64,000 nucleotides of DNA from Oegoconia quadripuncta (Eukaryota; Arthropoda; Insecta; Lepidoptera; Autostichidae), in NCBI GenBank assembly GCA_949316235.1, contig OX438745.1, positions 873,001 to 937,000 on the forward strand. The letters are read 5' to 3'. A program made the position numbers and the translations under genes. Positions 22,901 to 34,800 of the stretch are shown here, in pieces; the first letter of the stretch is position 1, and the number at the start of each line of letters is the position of its first letter. The notes beneath the pieces were generated by a model. That model saw only the letters and a list, made by a program, of their open reading frames with translations, was not told the DNA's origin and made no database searches.

Positions 22901-25900
22901 ATTTCATGTGAAACCTTGAAAATATATTCTATTTTCCAAATAAAAAACAAATTTGGATATAGCTATAGAATCGTAGGAGTTGGTACATTGTTATTTGTGA
23001 TTTAACATGGCTGTTGGTTTTCCTTAACATAAATAAATAAAATTAACGATAAAAAAAATCTCCAATTTCATAGGACCTAATATTTAAAAAGAATTCTTAG
23101 TTTATCCTGTGACGCCACTGGACGGAGCAATAATAATAATAACTTAAATATTCTCATTCCATTTTCAGATGAACCTAAAGAGAGGAACGACGATGATGAA
23201 TACGAGAGAGAGGATTCGGACGGCGATTACGGCGGTCACAGGAAACCGAGGAAGTTCGTATTCACTATTTTTGCTTGTTATTATATCTTACTTTTCGACC
23301 TGTTTGGTGTAGCTTCTTTTTATGATTGACTGGATTCGCATTTGACCACAATCTCACCTGATGGAAAGTGACGATGTGGTCGAAGATGAAGCACGCGATC
23401 CCAGTAAATGCCTATTCACTCTGCTGTTGAAGATCCCAACGTTGTAGGATTCAGGAAAGACTGACGCCGGAAGGGAGTTCCATGACTTGGCTGTTCGGAT
23501 AACTACACTACTATAACTTCTTAGTGCGAATGTTCGGTATATTAACTATATACGGGTGGAATCCCTCCCCACGCCTAGTGGTCCGAAGATGGAATAAGAT
23601 TATGTAATTCCAACGCACACTCCCCGAAATGCATCCTGTAAAAAACTGAGAGACAGGCGACTTTGCGACGACTTTGTAGTGGTTAAAAATTCTGACTGTT
23701 ATACCAAAAGGTCGCGGGTTCGAATCCCTCTAGGGGCATAAGTTTGTATGATGAATACAGACATGTGTACCCGAGTTATGGATGTTTTTCATTTATTTAT
23801 GTATTCATTTACAAAAAAAAATGTTTTTGTGTAGTTTATCAACCATCTGGTATCTATAATACAAGCCTAGTTGCTTAGTGTGGAACTAGATGGCGCTGTG
23901 TGTATGTGCAAAGATATTTATTATTTATTTATTATTACTTAAAAGCGTCCGTGGCTCAGTGGTTACGACGCGGTCTCCCAATTTGGGAGGTTCGATTTCC
24001 AGGCAGGACAAGTACCAATGAGTTTTTAAATTTAATTACTTATGTGCAATTATCACGACTGCTTTTTTAACCGTGAAGGAAAATATCGTGAGGAAACCTG
24101 CATGCCTGAGAAATAAAAATTCTAAGACATGCGAAGTCACCAACCCGCATTGGGCCAGCGTGGTGGACCATGGCCCATACTCCCACATTATACGAGGAAG
24201 GCCTATATCCCTGCAGTGGGATGTTTATGGGCTGAGTTGATGTCGTTTTTTAGATTATCCTAGTAGGCAAATTTAATAATTCACCTGTGTCAGGAGAAAC
24301 CACTTTTATATGTGTTAGCTTACTTAAAGCTGGTACATCAGTTTCTAATCAACAGAAAAAGTAAAACAAAGGTAAGGCTAATACGTTAAATGATAGTAAG
24401 TATGTATATAATAGTGTAGGTATGCTCGTGTGACGCCTTACGGTGCTCAAATGAGGTTTTCCAATAGCATTTTGAAGACGAGTATTGCAGTCTTGTGGAG
24501 ACAGTGAAATTTTAAAATCATCGCGCTAAAATCTTTTTGCTTTAATTCCAATTTTTGCTACGGACGGTGAACTTCAAGTTGTGATGTTTTTCTTTCTTTC
24601 TTCTTCTTTCTTTCTGATAAAAATAAACAATTGACACCTGACTTCCCGCCAATTTTATTTTGTCACATATAACATTATACATTATTAGTCTAAAAAATTC
24701 AATTCCTGATATTATATGACAATTAAAGACGTACACGTCATTCACCAATTTGTACAAAAGCATGTTAGATGATAAGTTGAAGCCAATCTATAAGATATCG
24801 TGCCCATTAGATTGGTACTATTAGTTATTCTGTGATGGGGGTAATATTGCAACGTTTAAGTATTGTTGACGACCGATTGGTGCAGTGGATAGTGACCCTG
24901 TCAGTGAAACCAACGGTTGCGAGTTCGGATCCCGCGAGTGTAAATGTTTATTTATTTATTTAACACTTTGTTGTATATAAGCATACACGTCAAACAAAGC
25001 AAAAAAAACAGGAGAATATTAAAATATACAAAAGGCGAGCTTATCTCTATAAGAGATCTCTTCCAGCAAACCTCAGTAAGGAGACAAATTGATGAGGTAA
25101 CGTAAAAGTAGACAGCGAGTACACTTACAAAAAGACTAGTTATATACAAACATACAACTAATAAATAGAGAAAATAACAACCACGTCGATGACATACATA
25201 CTTAAATTATGGTGTTATAATATAATAAAATATATAATGTAATATGATAAAAATAAATACAAAACCTATAAATAAATATGATGTATACTTAAACAAATGT
25301 ACACAAATAATTATAATAATAATCTATTGAGACAGTTCAAGGTAATGCTCCTTCAGTCGCGATTTGAAGACCGGTAACGACTGACTATCACGTACGTCGG
25401 TGGGAAGTGAATTCCAAAGTCTAACTGCGTGTATGGAGAAAGAATAGTTGTAGAAGCCTGAAGTCGGAGTAGAAGGAAAGCGCAGAAGGGATGCCATGTG
25501 AGATCGAGAGGGTTTAGAAGGGGAACGCATAAAATTAAATCGCTCACGCAAGTAATTTGGAGAAGTAGGATTAAAGAGAATTTTATACAAGAGACAGAGA
25601 ATATGACTATTTTTGTTTGTATGATGAATACGAACATTTATTCCCGAGTCATGGATGTTTTTATAAATATTTATGTATATTTATCCTTTATCTAGTATCC
25701 ATAGTACAAGCTTTGCTTAGTTTGGGACTAGATGATTGGTGTAAGTGCCCCAAATATTTATTATATTATTTTTAAATAATAAATAAATAAATAAATATTT
25801 CGGACACTTACACCAAATATTTATTATATTATTTTTAAATAATAAATAAATAAATAAATATTTCGGACACTTACACCAATCATCTAGTCCCAAACTAAGC

Positions 25901-28900
25901 AAAGCTTGTGCTATGGATACTAGATAACGGATAAACATACATAAATATTTATATAAACATCCAAGACTCGGGAATAAATGTTCGTATTCATCACACATTT
26001 ACCCCTCGCGAGATTCGAACCCGCAACCGTTGGTTTCGCTGATAGGGTCACTATCCACTACACCAATCGGTCGTCATTTTATTTATTTGTTTATTGTCTA
26101 TTATTAGTTGATTATTTAGTTATAATCGGATTCTGGATCCAGCAGTTAAGTATTTTACTTTTGAATTTGTGTAAGGAATCGTTAAAAATGTCTAGTGATT
26201 CAAACAATTCTGAGCGGCCAGGAGCGCATAACTTTCAGTGAACTTTATGTATTACAATAACATCAATATGCCGTCGTGAAAAAACAGGGGTTTTCTCAAT
26301 TTCCATTTGTTTTATTTTTTAAACATAATTAATATTTAAATTCCCCAGAGAGAACGTTTACCGCGACTCTGAACAAATCACCGACAGCCCGCCGCAGGCC
26401 CGCGAGCGCGAGAGGGACAGAGAGCGCGACCGCGGCGAGAGGGAGCGGGAGACAGTGAACGACAAACCGCTCAGTATCAATCTCAAGAGTCCGGCGAAAG
26501 TGAAACCTAGCACGCCCAGTAAGAAGATAGACTTGGGTAAGTTTTTTTTTTTTATATGAGGGGGCGGCAAACGAGCATGTAGGTCACCTGATGGAAAGCA
26601 ATCACAGCCGCCCATGGACACCCGCAACACCAAAAGGGTCACAGATGCGTTGCCGGCCTTTGAGGAAGGTGTAGGCTCGTTTCTTGAAGGTTCCAATGTC
26701 GTACTCGTTCGGGAATACCGCTGCCGGAAGTCCGTTCCACAGGGTGGTCGTACGTGATAAGAAGTTTCTTGAGAAACGTACAGTGGTAGACTTCCACTCA
26801 TCCAGGTGTAGTTGTTCCACTCATCATCATCCAGTCTTAGTAGTTTTAGCTGGGGCTTTATCTTCTCATTATATACACTGGTCATCAAAAAAATCGATCT
26901 CCATACAACTCCCTACAATTCTGGGTTTAGTAACTAGTTAGTAACTCGACCTGTACTATACTGATTTTAATGAAATTTTCACTTTTCTACAGCCAGTATG
27001 TTATCGATTAAAATAATTTGACGGCCTGTTTGGTGTAGTGGTTAGCTACTCAGTGTGCGAAGTGCGAGTTTTGTCTCGTTTTTAACTTTACCATCGCGTT
27101 CGCGTTTACGCAAAAAGTATCTATGAAAAAAATCGTTTTGCAAACTATCCGCTAGAGGCGCTGCACATTTCTTCATACAAATAGTCACGTAAACGTGAAC
27201 GCGGTAGTGAAGTTAAGTCGAAACAAAACTCGCACTCCGCCCTCTGACCACTATACCAAAAGGTTGCGGCATATGTGTGTGTGATGAATATGGGCATGTG
27301 TACCCGAGTTATGGATATTTCATTTATAATAAGTATTTATTTCCAAAAAAAAAAAAATGTATCTATGTAGTATATCAAACATCTGGTATCCACAACACAA
27401 GCCTATAGTTGCTTACTGTGTAACTAGATGGCGCTGTGTGTATGTCTAAGGGTATTTATTAATGTGCGAGAAATTTCCTTTTCATGAATAATCATTGCCG
27501 GAAACTCGAATAGGTTTCATTAAATTTCATTTCGTTCATTTAAAATTTTAATTGTATGAACTGTGAAATGTCATTATTACATACATAAATTCACGCGTGT
27601 TTCCCGTAGCGGTAGGCAGAGAACAAAGACTTCCACTTGCTACGATCCTGACAAACTTTTGCTTCATTTGCTCGTTGGTACAGGGTACTTTTGACCTGGG
27701 GGCCTACAACGATCATTTTAAAAACCATCATGTTTCAGGAACGTTTTGTTTCAATGTTAAAGTAATATTACTCAAATTCGTACCGCGATCATCTAGCGAT
27801 AATACAAAACAATATTGTTTTACTCCTGCTTAGAGACGGGAAAGAACGAATGATTTGTCTATTCCTTGCCCTCAGAAGAACGAGACAACGTTATACCTTT
27901 GTATAGCGTTATCACTTTCACACCTCGAATTATAATAGCGTTCCGGTATACGCAATTATTTAAATATTGTGCATGATTTTTGTCGTTTATGTTCATATTT
28001 TTATTGTTGAAATGCATAATTAGAAATAAAAGTTTTTTATATTTATGCATATATAAATTTAAATATACATTTTCATTGAAGTAATGCAAGAAAGCGTAAA
28101 TTAAATGTGAAGTAACGCTGCCGCCCGCCGCCGGTGTCGTTCCGTAAAATGAAACATTGTGTCAAAGTAATAAGCGCGGCGCTTTCTTAATTTCATAATC
28201 TTGGTATAAAATTTTTATTTGTTTGAAATTATTTTTTTACTGGTTTTATAGAATTTATATTATGGCGACTAGAGAGTAAGTATATACAAACTAATGTTTT
28301 AGTGATTTTTGTGCATTTATAGAATAAGCAAGCATCTTAGACAAAGAACTCGTCGAACAAATTCAGCTTCGTCAATATATAAGGGATTACATTCTTCACG
28401 TAATCGCCTTCGACGTTGCATCTTCTCCGACAAATCCTCTGCGGCATCGTCTTCCAGAAACTCGAATAATTCGTAATCATTGGCCATCTAAAACCACATC
28501 ACATTTAATGTATTTCTTATCGGTTTACGCAATGAACACAATGTATTTATAAAGAGTTATTGTGAAAAACACATCCACTTACTTTTTTAAGCGAAAATAA
28601 CGGTTTATTATACTTATACCACTAAAACAATAATAAAACCATCACAAGAGACTAACTTTTTTAAGATTGTAAAATTTGACGTTTGAGCAATATTACTAGC
28701 TGTCAAACGACCGTTAAACAACGATGATGGTACGAATTGAGCGAATGATTCAGCGGTGACGTCACAAAACTGCTTAAGAAAACAATATTATAATAAGCTT
28801 GTTTTAAGGCGGTCGGGGTACGAATTTCCAAAGTAATATTACTGTAATATTGCTATAAGAGGTGATTGTAGGCCCCCTGGCCTTATTTAAGACGTCCCGA

Positions 28901-31815
28901 TTTGATCATTGTTGTCTCTTTAAAATATTTCATTTGTTTATATAGTTCTTGTATAAATCACAGTGTGTAAGGCCTCAGGTTCTCTAAATTGTTGGCAGGT
29001 TTCTTCTTTCCCGCACTACATGCAAACATCTTGCTGGTTACTCCTGTTTATTGGGTGTCCATGCGTTATTTGCGGAGTTTCTTGCTCGTTCTTCTCTGGG
29101 GAGTCAGCTTTGTGAATGAGCCGTAAATTTAAATGTAATATTAATAGTGACGTTTTCAAGTGATAATTTTATCCTATGAAATAAAATATTTTGAATTTTT
29201 TTTGAATTTTATTTGGAGGCTCCACTGAAAACCGGCATTGTAGTGAACGGCTACAACCCGTGCTGAGTTGAAGACCTTTTTGGCTCCACCATGCGACACC
29301 GACAATTAGATGGCAAACACAATGTTTAGATTTTGCATGTCGAGTCGGGACCGACTATGTAATACTTGTACCTCATTGTCTGCCAAGAGACGGGTTTAAA
29401 TAAATTTTTCTTTCTTTCAAATTAGGACTAATTAACGGCCAAGCATTATCGTGAAATTGGAGCATTTTAAATAAATACTTGCTTGACACCGTTTTTTTAA
29501 TAAAAACTTCTATGTGGCCACAGGCGCTGCCGCAACATACGGAAAACCGGCCACCGTGGTGACGTCGCCGAATTCTAACCCGAAGTCGCAGGAGCTTCTC
29601 GACGATCTATTCAAGACGTGCCCGGTGCCCACGCCCAGCAGTGGGAGTGGGTCGCTCGTGCTGGAAGACGACTTCGATCCTAGGTAGTTCATTTTACTCT
29701 CCGTCTGTTCATATGTCAAGATCTCTGAGAAAGTGCTGGAATTATCAAATTGATTTTTTTTATGCATAACGGGTTTGCGCTTTACCTCAATCACACATGA
29801 TGTTAAGTAAAGATGAGGCCGAAGGTGGAATCGTATTGACCCGGAAACCCCGGCTTATTTATGGGACTGGCTATCTTATCTCCGACAACCAGAACACAAC
29901 AATGTTATTAACATTGCCGTTTCGGTGGCAGACTTAGATAAAATGGTAGTAACAAGCCTGGCGGAAATTTAAAATGCCCTACCACCAACCAAACTGAGTA
30001 TTAAAATGTAACCCGCTGGGGATCGATCCCGTGATCTCCGATTCGTAAACCCAATGTTGCTTGCATTGAGCCATGGAGGCGGTTAAGTTGAAATGAATAT
30101 ATAAACTAGTTTTAAACCATGTTAATGATAAATTGACACGTGCTATGACATTTTACATTAAGTAACGCTTAACATTAAAAAACTTTAAATATCGCTTGGT
30201 AAAAAGAACGATTCGTTTCATTACAATTGGGTTTTATTAGCTGTTTGGTGTAGTGGTTTGACAGCCCGACCACCATGTCTAGACTTCACGAGTTCGAACC
30301 CCGTTGGGGGCTTGTGTTTGATGAATACATACATGTATATTCGAGTTATGGATGTTTACACTTGTAATGTATACCAGATGGTGTCCATAACGCAAGCCTA
30401 GTTGCTTAGTATGGAACTAGATGGCGCTGTGTGTATTTCAAATTATATTTATTTATTTAGATTTGAACTTTAAAACTTTGTATAAAGTAATGTGAGAAAT
30501 GAAGCCACTTATAATATATATTTATAATATATATATATATATATATATTTATACGCTCATCCTGGTCACGTCCCCAGAGCGGAGGAACCGAAGCCTATAG
30601 AGACGTCGGAGTTTGGGGACTTCACCCAAGCGTTCGGTTCTTCGTCTTCGCCGGCCCCCGCGCCCCCCGTGGCCCCCCTGGCCCCCGTGGCCCCCCCGGC
30701 CCCCGTGGCCCCCCCGACCGCAGCGGACAGCTTTGCCGACTTCGGTTCCGCCTTTATAGCGGCAGTGTCTCAATCACGTGTCAATGGTAAGTAGATTCTT
30801 CTGCTGAAGAAAAATTCTTCATTGTATTCACACATAAATATACCGGATGAGTTTTTTAACCGTGAGGAAAGAAATAGGCCATATTAGGCAAGTGAAATAG
30901 AAGTTATTGGCATAGGTAGTTTTTTTTTTTTTTTTTTCAAAACGCACGCGCTTGCCTTTGTTTTATATGCGTGATTCGTAGGGTTCCTGTCATGCGAAAT
31001 TTATTTAGAACTCATATTTTCTCTAAGTTTTCTTTATTTATTTAATTTAATGGTGTAATTATGTGGAATAAGCTACAAACGTGACCGTCAAATGACACAA
31101 TTAACGCTTTATTCGATAATAGTTTTGAAAAACTACCTGTTTGGTGTAGTGGTTAAAAATTCTGACTGCTATACCAAAAGGTCGCGGGTTCGAATCCCGC
31201 TAGGGGTATAAGTTTGTATGATGAATACAGACATGTGTTCCCGAGTTATGGATGTTTTTCATTTATTTATGTATTTATTTACAAAAAAAAAAGTGTGTAG
31301 TTTATCAACCATCTGGTATCCATAATACAAGCCTAGTTGCTTAGTGTGGAACTAGATGGCGCTGTGTGTATGTGCAAAGATATTTATTATTATTAAAAAG
31401 AAAATAAACGACCTATGCCAATAACATCTATTTCACTTACCTAATATGCGCTATTTTTTTCCTTACGGTAAAAAAAGTCATCCGGTAGATTGAGAAATAA
31501 TTTCTACAGATGGTACGGGTTATGGCGAAGGAGCTTGAAACGTAATACTGCTCATATAAACTCATTGATATGCTTCATTGCGAGGGGGGTAGTTGGATGG
31601 AAATAAATTATAAGGCTGTGTAGACAGTCGCGAGAAACCGATAGGAAAACTATAGCCATACCCGTGGTCCAGCCGACCCGTATCTTTGCGTGGGTGTCGT
31701 TAAAGGCAACTAAGGGACTTTGCAGTGAAAATCATCTATAGATTTGCACGATTTAACTGCGCCGGGCTCACCCCTTGTCATTTCTGTATATATCGCAAGG
31801 TGACTGTGGATGTTT

Positions 31816-31851
<36 letters not shown>

Positions 31852-34800
31852 ACGGTTAAGTGAAGATGAGGTGGAAGGTGGAAGCGTACTGACCCGGAAA
31901 ACCCAACACATTTGGGGGATTGGCTATCCTATCTCTGACAACCGGAACACAATGATGCCATTAACATTACTGCTTGGCGACAGATTTAGATAAGATGGTG
32001 GTAGCTGGCCAGGCGGACATTTAAAATTCATTAAACTTAATGTTTGGATATACTTATTTGATAAACTTAACTGGGTTAAGCATTCGTGGCGCACACATCA
32101 TACATAAATACACACACGCACGCACACAAACACATATCTGACCAAGTAACCTCTCGTATTATATTTACAACTCACATAAGCACTAACCAAACTAATCAAG
32201 GTTCAATTTCAATTACGCATAAAGTAAAAATCTTATCTAATAAATACAACAATGGAGAGCAGAGTATCCTAGCACAAGTTTTAAGAAGCTTAACAGGATA
32301 CTCTCACAATTGTGTACAAGATTGTTATGCTTGAATGAAAATAAATATTTTGTTTTTTTTTTAAAGTTAATCATCTCTACCGCGGTCTGTCTTTCGATGG
32401 GTGGCCACTATTGGCATTTTAATACAGGTGTTTTCGTGTATTAAATAGTTGGTTTCGGTTGTTTCCAATTGAAGGCAGTCGTTAAGCCAAGTCGGTGGCC
32501 TATAACGGCGGCTTAAACACACTGATAGGCGGGCACTAGCAATCCGCACTGGGCCCACGTGGTAGGTTATGGCCCATACCGTCTCTGGGCTGTGCCCCAA
32601 CAGTGGGTACATCTAAGGCCGCTGATGACCCGGGCTAAAGACGTCAAACATGATAATTGACCCTGACTTGCTTCAGAGGATACTTCAAATTAAACGCATC
32701 GCAAATCTGGAACGAGTTACCCGATGTGGAGAACTATCAATGTTATCACTTTCAAAGCGTTTTCGTTAAGGCTATTAAAGAAACAAAAAGCTCTCAGAGA
32801 AACTGAAGTAGGTATGCGTTCAAAAATGCTGTGCAACCATCTTGCCACGGACAGACATCTTTACAATTTTATTACAAATTATATTGCATTTTACAATACA
32901 AAAGCAATTAACATAAGCATAACCGACCTGGGCTTGGAATTCAGAAAACGAGACCTCCTTAAAATAATCATCTTTTATGTAATTACCCTTTTTACACAGG
33001 GATTCTTCAATGTGACGTTTAAATTTCTGCACTGTTAAACTCAGTACATGTTCTGGCATTATGCAGTGTCCCACAAAAGATGTGCTAATCTTGCCAAATC
33101 TAAATTGTGGAATTTCAATTTTATTTTTGTTTCATAAACCTGTCGTGTGACTTCCGTCATATAAATATGGCATTTGTTACTTTTAATCTTAATATCGCAA
33201 TAACAAAACCATCCACAGCACCGCCGGCATCGAACCTGGACCTCCTCAGCGAGTTGTCTGCGCCTCCACTGCAGCCGCTGGCTCCCCTCGACGCTCTGAC
33301 GTCACAACTTGGCGCCGTCACACTGCAGCCCTCACAAGGTACGTTAGTACGTTATTACGCTAAGTATACGTTGTGGACCCGTGGCATGTGAATTTTTTAT
33401 AGTTTATTCCACAGGATTCGGAGCAAGTCGCCATATATTCAAAATCGTCACTCAATCCCAATTGGTTATACTGGATGAGTCTTTCTACCGAAAAAATAGG
33501 GCATATTCTTTATTCTTTATTGCAAATAAACACAAAGGATACATTTGTCAGATACAAAGGTGAGCTTATCTCTAAGAGAGATCTCTTCCAGCCAACCCTA
33601 TAAGCGGTTAGAGAGTGTATAACGGGGAATAAAAGAGGCGTACAACGCAATGGTGATTAAGTAAAAAAAAAAAGTCTATAATACATTAATACTTGTAAAT
33701 AACTAAATATAACTACATGAATATAATACTAAATAAACCTAAATAAAAAAAAATATTATGTAAGTGAAATAGAAGGTATTGGCATTGGTAGTTTTCTTTT
33801 CTTTAAAACCATAAATTATAATAAAACGTCATTTGACGGTCCCCTTCCACATAATTCCTTCCAATAAATTTAAAGATACTATCATACAGAAACTTATTAA
33901 GAAAGCATATTATAAAATATCAGATTATTTAGATGATAAACAATCATGTTCGTAACCAGCCCGTTCGCATAACCAGGCTATTTCACAATTAATAATGAAA
34001 TATTATAATATAAAATAATAATTTTGTAATATAAAAACCTTTTTTTAAAAGAGCGACCTCTCGAGTTTCTTGCTTGTTCTTCTCAGGGGAAAATTGCCTT
34101 TTGAACAAGCAGTAGCTGTTTCAAAAATATAAAATCTGACTATTTTAAGTGTACCCCTGTGTACCTATAAAATAAAGCATTTTTTTTTTATTTTGATTTG
34201 ATTTTGAATTATATCATTAAATAAATAAAAACCTCGGAGAAAAAATGAGTTCCAAATAAATTTCGCACGTAGGGTACGTATCTCGCCAGTCGCATATCAA
34301 TCACCCTCCAGCGCGGTTTAAAAAAAAAATATCTTTTTTTTTTTTAAATTATGCACGACGGTTTTGTACTTGACCTAATCACAATCTATGCCAATAAATC
34401 TATTTCACTTACCTAATATGCCCTATTTTTTTTTCTTACGGTTCAATAATTCATCCAATATATATAAGCGCCCAGTCACCTTGGCAATTGGTCAATTTAT
34501 GAGCGTGTTCCGTCCATTGTAACTGAATTTGGTAACTGGCTATAAAATGGGAAATGCTCTCCAGTTACGTTACATTTGGTAACTAAATTTCCTAACCGGA
34601 AAAAATATGGGAAATCGTTTCCCAGTCCGTAACATTTTATAACTAATTTTCGCAACTGGTTACAAAATACTCGTGTGTATTCCATTCGGTATTTGTTTCA
34701 CACTAATTTATTTAAATTTATGTACATATATACTCTGATATTTATTTATTTTTTAATTTATTGATAACAATTGTAATTCCTCTGTTTTTCTTATGAGGCA

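Noticed and set aside
26358..26888. 176-aa minus-strand frame
   Set aside because: Antisense of lqfR exon 7 joined to the LINE tail; the Arg/Ser-rich part is just the complement of the RE-rich exon.
28262..28276. ATGGCGACTAGAGA followed by GTAAGT as a first exon
   Set aside because: Lies inside the non-autonomous Harbinger element with no downstream exon; possibly a relic of the element's second ORF but too short to call.
30549..30773. Gly/Arg-rich minus-strand frame
   Set aside because: Antisense of the Pro/Ala repeat in lqfR exon 9.
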